From Welwitschia mirabilis (taxonomy: Eukaryota; Gnetophyta; Gnetopsida; Welwitschiales), in assembly GCA_051453625.1 (NCBI GenBank), contig JBOZIK010000001.1, forward strand, positions 56,334,151 through 56,391,744: DNA of 57,594 nt. Reading direction: 5' to 3'. The position numbers and the translations under genes are program-made. Of this stretch, positions 21,987-33,005 are shown piece by piece. Every line of letters starts with the position of its first letter. Position 1 is the first letter of the stretch. Below the pieces are notes generated by a model. The model searched no databases. It saw only the letters and a list, made by a program, of their open reading frames with translations, and was not told the origin of the DNA.

Positions 21987-23011
21987 TGTTAGCAGAGGCT
22001 TGATGAGCCTAGTTGATTTTGGCTGATTTGAGTTGAAAACATCTTCGATGTAGAAGACATATCTAAGAAGCACATATGTCTTTAATCCATCAGACGTCTT
22101 TGCTAAGTTCATACAGTTGACAGAAGACGTCTTTGATGTATTAGACATCTATCTTGAAATTTCTATTCTCTATAATTAAATTTTAGTTATGTAAAGACAT
22201 CTTTAATCTAGCAAATGTTTATCCTTTTAATGACTTAGAAAATGAGTTTCATGAATATGTCTTTAAGGCTAAAGGACATCTATTTCATGAATCATAGGTG
22301 TCGACCAATTAAAAGATGTCTATCCTGCGAGTCAGTTTTGAAACAGGTCCGAAAAACACTACGAAGCTCTAATGGTAAAATCTGAAGGCTAACTCATCTA
22401 CCATCATATTTAGATCAAAGAAACTTCTTCAAAGATGAATTTAAAGCCTTAAAAACATATTTTCTTTCAAGATCTTTTTTGAAATATGAAAATCTTCCCT
22501 CCTTTGATGAAATGACACAACACCTTAAAATGATCAAATCTTTACTTAAAGCTTCAAAGATCATCAATATTTGATCAGATATTTCAAAGGGAACTTCAAA
22601 TCTTTTTTATTTATTGAATTAGCCTTCTATTTCATCGCAATCATAAGATCTTTCTAAGGATCTTTCTTCTAATCTTTGAATCTTAAAGTATTTAAATGAA
22701 AACATAATCTGAAAATGGAGAATGAAGCTCTTCAAGCATAAAGCAACCAAAATAATAATGAGTTTTAGCTTATCTAAATCTTTCGAGCATAAAACGAGGC
22801 ATATAGAAAAGCTAAAGCATCATACAAAGATCAAGCATAGGGTCTGACACAAATTTTCTAGTATTTCATTCTTCTCTTCAAGAGGCATTAGTCTTCTTCA
22901 ATTTCATTACATCAATCATGTATTTTATAGTAGTGGTTTGGAGTTATTCTTCTTTTCTAATCCATGTGGGATATAATCCCTTTACAAGACACATTAATAT
23001 TTCTCTTAACA
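21987..23011 (-). repeat. 5' LTR of the second copia element
   Basis: 1025 bp, plus-strand borders TGTTAGCAGAGG and TTCTCTTAACA, giving TGTTA...TAACA inverted ends. In element sense it starts TGTTAAGAGAAATATTAATG and contains GGGATTATATCCCACATGG, a common arrangement near the start of plant copia LTRs. A TATAAAATA box is on the minus strand at 22921-22929. The element-3' half contains several imperfect copies of a GACGTCTTTGATGTA-like unit. There is no second LTR copy in the window. Confidence 0.82.
22921..22929 (-). promoter_or_regulatory. TATA box of the copia LTR
   Basis: TATAAAATA on the minus strand, about 80 bp from the element-5' end of the LTR, where the Pol II start of a copia LTR is expected. 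Confidence 0.6.
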
Positions 23012-23479
23012 TAAATTTCCTATGCTTACAACTATATAGATAACAACATTAAAAAATAACCATGATACAAGGCATATGATGTATCCACATTGGACCACAT
23101 TACATTAACAAGATGATCATGGTTTTTCATCCTTGACTATTCATAAAAACTTTTAAGATGAATCATTATTAAAATAAACCTCTAATAGTGTCATAAAGGA
23201 TTAGTTCTTCTATATGTCATTCATAAATTTGGTATTTTCATTACAAATGTTAAATAATCACCCTAACATTGATATTGTGCATAATATGCATTAATTAGGA
23301 CCTATGAGATTTAGTGCAAAGTAGATTAAATAAATATCAAGAAAGATCAATAACAAGATCGTGCTAGATTTAGTAATGATGCTATGATTTAATCAAGTCA
23401 TTATTGATGTAGGATGTTATAATAGCTCAAATTCATACTGCATGTATTTCAAACTAGTCAAGGATTTTAGATATACTGT
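23012..23479. other. Unassigned AT-rich stretch
   Basis: No gene or repeat boundary recognised between the copia LTR and the 5S-like relic. Confidence 0.35.
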
Positions 23480-23560
23480 TAGCTAGGTGTGTCCTTCATA
23501 GTTAAGCATCCTTGATATGGAACAACATTGAGATGGATGACCTTTTAGAAGTAAGGCTAA
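23480..23560 (+). pseudogene. 5S-rRNA-like relic
   Basis: AGTTAAGCATCCTTG at about 23500 and GATGGATGACCTTTTAGAAG at about 23532 resemble the internal A-box region (AGTTAAGCGTGCTTGG) and C-box region (GATGGGTGACCTCCTGGGAAG) of plant 5S rRNA. The two blocks are 32 bp apart start to start, the same spacing as in 5S rRNA as I recall it. The first 40 or so bases of 5S are not clearly recognisable. It may be a decayed 5S pseudogene or part of a 5S-containing TRIM (Cassandra-type LTR) or SINE. No flanking LTR was seen. Confidence 0.5.
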
Positions 23561-23699
23561 CATGGCCATACACCTAGAAAGAAAATAAACTAATACTATA
23601 CCAAGGAAGATTCTAAGATTAACTTTCTAGCTTATGCTTGAAACATATTACAGTAAAAGATATTAATACCTTTAAGCCTAGATGAGTGTTAATTAGGGG

Positions 23700-25140
23700 T
23701 ATCCATTAGGCTTTATTGGCTAAGGTTTTTAAAGGATATAAAGAAATTAGTCTTACAATGGATAGATTTCATGAGAATGGAACATCAATTTTTGATGCAA
23801 AGTTAAACACAGAAGCTAACTAATTAGTCAGTAGAAAACTAGTAAAAAAATAAGTGTGTTTTGTAATAAATATAGTGAAATAATTGAGAAGTGCAAGGCT
23901 ATATTGATAGAAAAAAATTCACTTAAAATAGGAAAACTATCTAAAATTATTTATTCAAATAATAAGATGGCAATGTATTCATACATTAGTTGCATTAGTA
24001 ATAAAAAAAAATAGTGGAAGATGCATTGACTTGATGTTAAAATTGCATTTCTGAATGGCAATATTAAGGAGGATATTTATGTGTCTTAGTATAAAGGCTT
24101 TGAGATATAGGAAAAAAAGTAGTAAATGCACATACTAAGGAAGTTATTACATAGTCTGAAGGAGGTGCTAAAACCTAGTATACCAAGCTAATGGTTATGC
24201 TAGTCAAGATGTTATTTGAGACATGTGAATGTCAACATATTAGTGCGATACTATTTATTAAATGTAAAGCCGCATATCTTACTATATTTGTGGATGATAT
24301 ATTAACTTCTAAAGGAGATGAAAGAAGTATTTTAAAGGTGAAGAAAGACTTAACAAATCTATTTAAAGTCACTAAGTTGAAACTATTAAAATATTACATT
24401 AGTGTAAAAGTAAGTTAGGAAAATAATCCTATTTTATTAAAGAAATCAAAATACATGAGTAATATGTTAGAAAAGTTTGACATGAAGAATGCTAAAATAA
24501 TGTCTATAATAATGGAACATGATCTAAACTTAATTGTTGATAAAGAATCACCAAATGTAGGAGTAATTCTTTATTAACGATTGATTAGAAGTGTGATATA
24601 TGTCACTAATAGTTAATGTATCTTATATAGTTGGAATGCTAGTGAGATATATAGTAAAATTCACTTAGGGATATTATAATGTATTAGTAAAGAGTTTCAA
24701 CACATGTGAAAGAAGCGAAGGGTCTTAGTCTTTTAGTTTAGCATGATGTTAACTTTAAGTTAAGGGCTTTCACAAATTCAAACTTTAGTTCTTTTAGGAT
24801 GTTAAAAAGTCTAAGATACATGATGTTCTTGGGATCCTGATTCATATTTAGATTATCAAGATGATAAAATACAGTGACTTATTCATCAACAAAAGTAAAG
24901 CATGTAGTGTCTTGAAAGCTCTATGTGGATTATCAATTTGTAATACACATGACAAGGAATCTAAGCATTTTATAACAATTAAAATCGAATTGTAATGATA
25001 TTCCACCTGATATGGAAACTTTTTAAAATGAAGAAAAAATAGATGTTTACTAGATTTCATTCATATAATATGTTGTAAACATTTATAACAAAGCTGTTTC
25101 AAAACGAGGATTTTTAATAGTTTAGAAATTTTTTAAAAGT
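23700..25140 (+). pseudogene. Ty1/copia pol relic (RT and RNase H)
   Basis: On the plus strand, LDVKIAFLNGNIKEDIYV at about 24030 is the RT motif QLDVKTAFLNG.L.EE.Y. A 75-residue open piece at 24191-24418 then holds CKAAYLTIFVDDILTSKGDE, with an intact FVDD at 24287-24298, followed by KVKKDLTNLFKVTKLKLLKYY. Next come KKSKYMSNMLEKFDMKNAK, a broken GFTNSNFSSF where the family has GYTDSDW.., DYQFVIHMTRNLS (family N.SAI.L.KNP) and VNIYNKAVSKRGF (family VADI.TKAL....F). Frameshifts and stops are frequent. Integrase, gag and LTRs were not identified. Confidence 0.82.
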
Positions 25141-27420
25141 TAGTAGTTATCTATATTATTAACTTAACAAGAGGAAGGTTTAACTATTTGAAATTGAAAA
25201 CTAATTAATCCACGTTAGGTTTTAAGTGGATTGTTTTTTTCGCTATTTCACTTCCTCAAAATTTATTTATTCTCTAGTTGTTTTTAATGTGTTTGTCGTG
25301 TGACTACTTATTTGTTGTGATTATGATTTTCCAACTTCAAAGTGGTGTTAAAATCTTATGAATCTTTTAACTTTAGCTAGTAAGCCCATAATTGTGGTAA
25401 TAAATGTAAAATATTATTAATTATTTAAAGAAAGTTTAATAAGTAAAATAAGTCAATGGCAAGGGGAATTTTGATGAAATCCTGATGGGGGAAACCTGCC
25501 CCTAAATGTATAAATATAAGATCATCCCCTAATAACATTGTTCTTACTATTGAACAATTACTATCGTTATGCTGCTATAGTTATTCTATAAATTTTTAGT
25601 ATGATGTTATTGTAATAAAGGTTAACGTTGTCATTGTTACTATCCTATACCATTTTCTGCATCTTTCTATTCCCTGTTGATGCCACCTTTTTAGGTTAAC
25701 TTGATTTTTTAATCCTCTAATAATAAATAGGAAACTATACAAAAAAGGAAGATACTTAGTAATGACAAGTTTACCATGCTTTTTCTTCTAGACTTTAGGG
25801 GGTGTATTCTGATTAGGTTTATTTTCAACCCTAAGACTTTGTTTATAGTTGTGATTGCTCTATCTTACTTGGCTTAGTAAGGAGACTAAAGCTTTGCGAG
25901 CGCCATAATCAACTCCATAAGTAAAAGAATAAGAGTTACTATTGTTATTAATTCTCATTTTATTGCTAAACAAACATAATTAAAAATAGTTAGAGATCGA
26001 TGACCTTCCTCGCTAAGAACTTTTTAAACATTAAATATTACAAATAAATTTAGATTTATATTAGTTTATATTAAAGCTTTAAAATTATAATAATAAGTTT
26101 ATTCTTTACGAAACATCTTATTTTAAATTATGCCAAAGCTAAAACAATGTAACCTTAATGCAGGAGGGGTGTCAGACCTCAATAAAAAGATTGATATTAA
26201 TATTAACAAAGTTAAATCTACATACAAGATAAATAACATACATAGATAAAAAAGGAAGAATTAGGGATAAATTCCTAAAAGGCTCCCAGGATAAAACATG
26301 GAAAGAAACCAATATTCCAAATAACAAAGAACAATTAATGGTAGTTGCATTTAAGATTGTGGATGGAGGGGTAAAAGCCTATAGGAAACCACCTAGTGTA
26401 CCAAAAATTGAAGGAGGTAATTAACCTTTAAGTGTACGTTCTTTGCCTGTGATCTAATTTGAAAAATACTATGATGAAGAAAATAAGAATTCTTGGCATA
26501 AAAGAAACATGTATAAGCATCTGTTTTCTACAAAAATAGATTGGATCTATGTTTTTATATTTTATACAAAATAATAGGATGAATGCATTTTTCATAGAAA
26601 AAGTTGAAAAGGAGGTAGATCAGGATCATTACTTAATAATACCTATTTTCAATGTGGCTTATAACCCTATAGAGCTTTAAACCATCACAAATAAGAAAAA
26701 ACTAGATGCTACATTCATAAAAAATATGGGGGAAATATCTTTCATCTAAACATGCCTTGAATCATCCACATTCCATTGACAATTACATCAGGGAGAGAAA
26801 AGATGAGCAAAATAGAGTAGATTACAAACTTCAGTAACTTTAAAGGGCAACATCTATCCACTTAAGAGAAATTGGCATGTATTTAACATTATTAAGTAGC
26901 TAGAGATTATGTTCAAACAATTTTGTAGCCTAAGATAAGTAAGGCACATTACTATGGATGAGCTATATAATGTTCAAACATTTGTCTGTTGAATCCACTA
27001 CCCTTGAAAATAAACATAGCTTAGAGAAACAATGCCTTTCTAAAACCACCTTTAGGCTACTTTAGGAGAATGACATAGCAGTGGTTCATCAAGTAAGGGA
27101 AGCTACCATGGATTTCCTTCTTGAAAAATTGATAGAGGGAGTGTAACATCTTCCCAATTAACGTATTCCAAATATTTTGAAATATTTTTATTAAGAAGAC
27201 TATTAATTCATAAATCAAATACCTTTCCAAATAAAGTGATCTTTGATAAAAACATTTACTAATCCGTTTAAAAGTATGGAATAATAAGACAAGAGTGAAG
27301 CTATATGACACAAGTGAAACCTTAACTAATAAATGTAACCAATAAATTGAATCTTTAAAATAATACCTAAATAAAATACACTACTTGAACAATTGTTTTT
27401 TTTAACATGAAAGTAAAGGA
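25141..27420. other. Unassigned, possibly the copia 3' LTR then unique DNA
   Basis: A TATAAATATAAGATC at about 25508 with a CCCCTA-rich context looks like an LTR core promoter and might belong to a 3' LTR of the pol relic just upstream. No repeated copy is in the window to prove it. From 26000 to 27400 I recognise nothing; the 84-residue minus-strand frame at 27057-27311 has no motif. Confidence 0.35.
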
Positions 27421-27450
27421 AACGGATTCTCCGGCAAGCAAAGAGCATTG

Positions 27451-27496
27451 CACGTGCTTCCCGGCAACTCGGCAACGTCTGTTTTGCCTATAAAAG
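27451..27496 (+). promoter_or_regulatory. Core promoter of the prolidase gene: G-box and TATA box
   Basis: CACGTG, the plant G-box bound by bZIP and bHLH factors, is at 27451-27456. TATAAAAG is at 27489-27496, 50 bp before the ATG, so transcription would start about 27520 with a very short leader. The surrounding DNA is richer in GC than the window average. Confidence 0.65.
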
Positions 27497-27545
27497 ATCA
27501 CACAATGAGCAGGGACGCCGTTGACACGTACAACGGACGAAAAAA

Positions 27546-28028
27546 ATGCAGGGGTTGCATCATCTTCCTAAGGTTCCAATGGAACTTCACAGACAAAATC
27601 GTCGAAAGCTTCTTCATGCCATGCGTTCCTACCTTCGTTCCAAAGATCTTCCTCTTCGAGGAGTTGTGTTGCTTCAGGTATCGTCCTTTTTACCCCGTTG
27701 TAGAGGAACCGAGTTTTGATTGAACTTTTTGATTTTCATTGCGAACCTTTAAAATCTTGCGCAGGGTGGACAGGAGCAAATGCGCTATTGTACAGATCAT
27801 CTAATTCTTTTCAGGCAGGCTGGGAAACTTGTTTTTATTTTTCGTTTTGAAGATAGAAAAAGCTTTTCTTTGTTTAGAATCTAAGGGTTTCTGTCATTTG
27901 TGCCTGGAGTAATAAACGATATGTTTTTATGTGTGTTCATTTTAATGTTTACTTTCAAATGTCACAGGCAAGAGAGTTATTTTGCATATCTATTTGGAGT
28001 GAAAGAGCCTGATTTCTATGGTGCCATT
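27546..28028 (+). CDS. PEPD: Xaa-Pro dipeptidase (prolidase), exons 1-3 only
   Basis: Cytosolic prolidases are Mn-dependent M24 peptidases that split X-Pro dipeptides. Exon 1 (27546-27677, 44 codons) begins at the first ATG after an in-frame TGA at 27522; it contains VPMELHRQNRRKLL and ends GVVLLQ. Exon 2 (27765-27814) gives GGQEQMRYCTDHLILF. Exon 3 (27968-28028) gives QESYFAYLFGVKEPDFYGAI. The spliced frame is open for 81 codons and follows the N-terminal domain of plant and animal prolidases (LQGGEE..RY.TD...LFRQESYF...FGV.EP..YG.I). Introns are 87 and 153 bp, then a GTAAGT donor at 28029. The metal-binding C-terminal domain is absent from the window. Full-length enzymes are close to 490 residues, so this is a gene start, or a truncated or captured fragment. 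The coding bases look undamaged. Confidence 0.88.
27678..27764 (+). other. Prolidase intron 1
   Basis: 87 bp, donor CAG|GTATCG and acceptor TTGCGCAG|GG, phase 0. It is AT-rich relative to the exons, as in plant introns. Confidence 0.8.
27815..27967 (+). other. Prolidase intron 2, a GC-AG intron
   Basis: 153 bp. Joining LF-R to QESYF requires the donor TTTTCAG|GCAGGC and acceptor GTCACAG|GCAAG. The donor is GC, not GT; no nearby GT restores the conserved frame. GC-AG introns are a known minor class in plants. Confidence 0.75.
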
Positions 28029-28880
28029 GTAAGTTGAATTATGGCGCAACGCTTCTTTTAAATAAGCTCATATATTTTCAATTCCACAGTTCCATTTCGT
28101 TTTTTTTTCCATACAATATACGGTTTTAACAAAAGCAGTATCGACTCATGGACGAGAAATTCCTGGGGGAAAAAAGGTCTGAGCTGAGGGTCTAACAATC
28201 AGAACATCGTTGGTTTCAGTTTTAATGAAACAAGACAGGCATATATGTAAGAGGTTGATTGGATATCCACGAAGAACGCAAGCATTAATCTAGGGAAAGC
28301 AATGTCCATGATCCACAAAGATGAAAGAAGCTGCCCTGCAGAATATCCGAGTTTCAATATTTAAGGCAGAACTGATGTTACCGTAATTGATGAACTGGTA
28401 CATTCTTTCGAAAAAGGGTTAGATTTCTATTACCAAAAGGTATAAACAGAAGCTACGCAGGTTTTCTTGGTACTGAACGCAGCCTGAAGCCGGTCATTGT
28501 CATCGTTGGAAACATTGACAATATCAATATGCAGAATATTGAAAACATCGATATGCAGAGTACGAATGTAATCATTGAACTAGAGGAAAGATTCATATTT
28601 AACAAGTGCAGAGTGGGGATATTGAAAATTCATCATCCAATTCACGATTTAAAGCTATATTCTGTTAGAAAGCTATAATCTTTTGCAAAAACCTCAAGAC
28701 TAGTACCTTTTTTCCCAAAAATCTCAAAAGAACATCTCCACAAAGAAAGGAATTTCTATAAGTAATCTCAAAAAGCATCTAGCACACTCTCAGCTTTTGA
28801 CATTGATAACAAAGGAACCAACTGATTTAGCACACAAAATGTAGCGAAATAGAGAAATTAGATGGTAGCTTGAGTCGAGT
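28029..28880 (+). other. Start of prolidase intron 3 or truncated gene flank
   Basis: After the GTAAGT donor the DNA stays GC-richer than the window and shows no known repeat family, consistent with original intron sequence. No exon matching the next prolidase block (DI.TGKS.LF.PRLP..YA.W.GEI) was found here. A short imperfect tandem repeat built on ATATGCAGA lies near 28520-28565. Confidence 0.5.
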
Positions 28881-28884
28881 CTTA

Positions 28885-29300
28885 TTAGTTATCCAAATTA
28901 CCAGAATGATGAAGACCAAAAGGCTCACTGGCTAAGGATGACCAAGTCTCTTGAGCACTACCACTTGTGTCACCCACCAGAATACCATTGGTAACTAAAG
29001 CTTCTTCCATATGATGTTGTCCACGACATCTTCTGAATAGAGGAATCGAGTTCAAAGTATTCATAGAGATGTAGTTAAGAATTTGAATGATGGTTTGTGA
29101 ACAATAAGATTCAAATATTTTAGAATATTTGATTTGCGGTTTGGAAGAAGTGTTTCATCAAATACGTACATACATGTGAAGATATAGTGGTGTATGCAAG
29201 CCATATGTTCTACCTCTCTTTTGTGGGAAGAGTAGCAAATTAAGTTGTTAACAAATTTTAGAAATACTAATTTGATAAGGAAGAGCTTGAGATTTGTGAT
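28885..29300 (-). pseudogene. Copia integrase C-terminus and linker relic
   Basis: The minus strand is open over about 100 codons down to a TAA at 28885-28887. It starts with a KLVFLKFVNNLICYSSHKRE piece (family KL.FRS.PC.FLGYS..HKGY), then YIFTCMYVFDETLLPN (family GRIYISR.V.FDE..FP). A Ser/Thr/Gly-rich tail follows (VTNGILVGDTSGSAQETWSS), as in copia IN-RT linkers. The RT that should follow was not recognised. It sits in what would be prolidase intron 3, antisense to the gene. Confidence 0.65.
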
Positions 29301-30362
29301 TGTCTAATTGACTGTCCATGTGCTTAAGGGTCACAAATGGTGCAAAAGCTGAAAGATGTATTGCAAGGGGAGAAAATTATGTAAAAATGGGATTGAGAGG
29401 AAATGAAGGATGAAGATTGGTAGTAGAGAGTGTCTTTCTTCCATTCAACATGCTTTCCACAAGTTTTTCAAGTATTGTACACTTTCTTTGGAAAATTATT
29501 AGCATAAGGTCAAGAATCCTTAAATTAGCCCAAGAAAGCCTTCTGAGATGAGCAATCAAATCTAGAGACATCACCAAAAGCTTCCCAAAGACTAATGTAG
29601 TCAGAGTGTTGTTGTTGTGCTCATGGACACCATTAGAATAGAATAACTAAGTAATAGATGGGAAGGCATGACTTCGAACATAGAAGAAATCATCCCAATA
29701 AATGTCTTTTCAAGCATTTTTCATGGAGTTCAAGTGAAGAAATTTGTCTGGTTTCATACATACTGGCTTCTTCTCATTGATTTTTTTCATAGAACTTAAT
29801 TACACTTTGTCCATGCTACTAAAGAAGTAGATTAGAGGTCTAGAATTTCCAATTTTCATTGTTTTCTTGATCCTTAAGATCTTTCAACCATTTCTAACTC
29901 TTTTATGAAAAGATGTGAGTTAAGGTTTAAGAGAAAAAGGAAGAGAAGATGCGAGAAATGGAAGAAAGGAGTTGAAAATGAAATAGTAGGAGAGGTGTGA
30001 GAAATAAATAGAGAGGAGAGGGAGGAATGAATTTATGAGAATGAATATTGAAGTAATGCAAAGGTAATGAGATGTAGGAATGAAGTGGGTTTGTAAATTT
30101 TAAGTGACGCTAGTTGATGATAGAGGAGTGTACTAGAACCACTTTAGATAATGTTAGATTAGGATTATATATCTAACTTACACAAGAAGATGCCCAAACC
30201 CTTACACGTAATCATGGAAATTTGAAAACGCATGTGAAAAATGTGCTAGGTGCAAATTTACTTAAGCACATAGTTTGTTTGATTGTGTTGGAAGTGAAGC
30301 CAAATCTTTTGATGTTATTTATTCCTTTATAGTGTGACTTTATATATTTTATATAGTCCCTT
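29301..30362. other. Possible continuation of the copia relic, then purine-rich DNA
   Basis: The minus-strand frame at 29377-29577 (KLVESMLNGRKTLSTTN) may be a very degraded integrase core, but I could not anchor it to catalytic motifs. About 29920-30060 is strongly purine-rich on the plus strand (GAGAAA/GGAG-type). The segment ends at a 100-N gap. Confidence 0.35.
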
Positions 30363-30462
30363 NNNNNNNNNNNNNNNNNNNNNNNNNNNNNNNNNNNNNN
30401 NNNNNNNNNNNNNNNNNNNNNNNNNNNNNNNNNNNNNNNNNNNNNNNNNNNNNNNNNNNNNN
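30363..30462. other. Assembly gap, 100 N
   Basis: Exactly 100 N. By alignment with the 3' LTR at 51035, about 0.65 kb of the 5' LTR of the composite copia element should lie here, so the true gap is larger than drawn or the bases were lost. Confidence 0.9.
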
Positions 30463-31116
30463 ATGGTCATTGGAAGCATGTTTTCACTTGTAATAATCCT
30501 AAAAGCCTTCCATTATAAATAGCCAAGAGTTAAATCATTGTTATACCTCTTGTCGGATTATTGAATCTTGGCGATAGATCATTGTACTTTTTTGGTGTTA
30601 CATTCCTAACTAAAGACCAACCAACATTTATAATATCTTTGCATACAAGATCAAATATATAGCACTCTATTATTCTTAGATTGTATCATCTTCACAGTGC
30701 TCTATTATTCTCATTGAACCAAAGATCGAGTGATACCCATATACATGGGCATACTACCATCACTTGCATGCTTTCTTGTAAAAAGATTAAGACTGAGCCT
30801 TCCAAAAAAGTTTGTTTGTAAAGGTTATAAGTGAATCTATAATACTTCAAAGATTTTAATAGAGAAATGGATTAGGCTTGGATAGAACCTAATCATTGAG
30901 AGTGGAGTAAGGTATTTTCTCAAACCACTATAGAACTTGTGTACATATGATCAGTATTTTTGTGCTTTCTACTATTTTCATCCTTTAGAATACATTGAGT
31001 TTTATGCATAATTTTTTCAATGATTCTTTTTCAAGTAAAGTATTTTTATTTAAATATTATTCATTAAATTTTTAAAATCTTATTCACCCCTCCCCTCTAG
31101 GGTTCTTGATCCTACA
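30463..31116 (+). repeat. 5' LTR of the composite copia, left part in gap
   Basis: Begins inside the LTR at ATGGTCATTGGAAGCATG, equal to about 51700 of the 3' LTR, and ends GGTTCTTGATCCTACA. It agrees well with the right halves of the LTRs at 19675-21026 and 51035-52349. Confidence 0.88.
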
Positions 31117-31118
31117 AT

Positions 31119-31131
31119 TGATATCAGAGCT
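31119..31131 (+). other. Primer binding site
   Basis: TGATATCAGAGCT, one mismatch from the initiator tRNA-Met complement TGGTATCAGAGC, two bases after the LTR end. Confidence 0.85.
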
Positions 31132-31182
31132 AAGTTAAGTCCCCGTTAAGGTCTTAATTGATCTAAATTCTAGAACCTAGAA

Positions 31183-32671
31183 ATGAGTAATCCCTCTGAT
31201 GGTTTTTCGACTGGTCATCCACCTATGTTTGATGGGTTAAGTTATGCTTATTGGCTATTTATAAAAGATATATTGTGCCTACTTCAGCCAAAATGGATGC
31301 AAATGATAATACCATTTTAGTCCCAAAAACTTGAGACCAATGGACTGCCACTGATAGATCCAAATTCACCACAGTTTCACTGCTCTTAATGCTATATTTT
31401 GTGCAGTTTGTGTAGATGAATTTGAACGCATTATAAATTGTAAACATGCAAAGGAAGCATAGGATATTCTTAAAGTCGTACATAAAGAAACATCCATAGT
31501 CAAGCAAGTCAAGTTCCAAATGCTTATCTATAAATTTGAAGACATTTGTATGGATGAGGAGAAGACTTTATAGGAGTTCTTTATTAGACTTATCGACATC
31601 ATCAATTTCATGGCACGCCTAGGTGAACGATTGGATGAAGCAAAAATGATTAGAAAAGTGCTGAGATCCATTTTAAAGAGATGTAAACCAAAAGTCATAA
31701 CAATTAAGAAAAGAAAGAATATTAGCATAATGGCACTAGAAGAGATTCAAATTAATTTTCAAACATATGAAGTAAAATTCTCTAAAGATAAGAAGAAATG
31801 AATTACTTTGAAGTGTGTGCAGGAAGAGTATATATAAGAGAAATCAGATGAAGATTTAGATGATGATGAAGTTGCTCTCCTAGTAAAAATGTTTAAGAAA
31901 TTCTTGCACATAAGGAAAAAGGAAGATGAGTCAAGTAGAAGTATAAGATAAGAGCACCTAAAGTACAGGAAGAAGTAAGACAAAAGAAAATAAATACAAT
32001 GCTATGATTGTAAAGGCTTTGGACATATGGCAAATGAATGTCTGAACAACAAAATAGATCACAGAAAATCAAAGACATCTTCATTTGTTACAACATGCGA
32101 TAATGTGGATGAGGATGATAATAATAGTTTAAAGGTTAAAAACCTCATGCAGATAGAAAACTATTGTTCATGGTGATTGTTCCTTCACTACAGAACTTAA
32201 CTAGTACATGAGAGCCTAAAGATTTAGATGTGATTGATGAAGAACAGGATGAGTTAAAAAATACTTATCAAGAACTATACTTGGAATGTGAAACGTTGGC
32301 AAAGAGGATAAATGATCTGAACAGGGTTGTAACATCTCTTACCAAAGAAAAGAAGGAAATGGAATTGAAGTTTAAAAAGATCAAATCTGAAAATTCTAAT
32401 CTTATTTTACACGTAAAAGATATATCTCATTTTGTTAATAAATTTTCTAATGGTTCATCTAAATTGGAATAGTTGCTTGAAATTTGGAAACTGTCTTATG
32501 ACAAGTCAAGAATTGGCTTTATCTCCCAAAAACCACAAAGACAGCAAAATCAGGTAACTTGAAAAAATAAATTCATTTCTACATCTACTTTTGATTTCTG
32601 TGATAAGTTAGGTCATTCAAAACTGTTTTGCAATGCTAAAAAGTTAATGTTATTTTCAAATTTAATTAGTT
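31183..32671 (+). pseudogene. Copia gag relic with CCHC knuckle and coiled coil
   Basis: ATG at 31183 starts MSNPSDGFSTGHPPMFDGLS, the usual copia gag opening. Frameshifts follow. 31610-31801 reads LGERLDEAKMIRKVLRSILK and then VITIKKRKNISIMALEEI, the UBN2 region (KILRSLPKR..PKV.AI.EAKDL..M...EL). A CCHC knuckle with all four ligands is at 32000-32041 (CYDCKGFGHMANEC). 32230-32472 is an 80-residue coiled coil rich in Glu and Lys. A second knuckle near 32590-32635 has lost its first Cys (FDFCDKLGHSKLFC). The gene is then cut at 32671 by the CACTA element and continues at 49513. Confidence 0.87.
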
Positions 32672-33005
32672 TACTACAAAAAATATAGGGTTTTAAGGCA
32701 TTTGTAAAATTTCGTAAAAGGCCTTAAAAAATGCCTTAAATTCTTTTAAGATGTTTCTTTACAAAATGCCTTAAATAGCATTACCTTAAAAGCCTACATG
32801 CTTTTAAGGCATTTTTAATGCATTTTAATAAAAAACGCCTTGAAAGATCTTTTGAGGTGTTTTTTGAGAAACGGCTAAAAAGGCTTTTAAGGTGTTCATT
32901 CGATAAAATGCCTCATAAATATTTTGAGGTATTTTTCTAATGGAAACGCCTCAAAAAGATTTTAAGGCATTTTACCGAATGAAATAAACACCTTAAAAGA
33001 ATGGT
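32672..33005 (+). repeat. Left TIR and subterminal repeat array of the CACTA
   Basis: After the TIR, about 14 imperfect copies of TTTTAAGGCATTTT or its complement (variants with AAGGTG, GAGGTA, GCCTCA) occur within 320 bp, some as inverted pairs. These are the expected transposase-binding repeats of a CACTA end. Confidence 0.85.

Noticed and set aside
31528-32084. Several minus-strand frames over the composite copia gag
   Set aside because: They are shadows of the plus-strand gag, which has clear family motifs.
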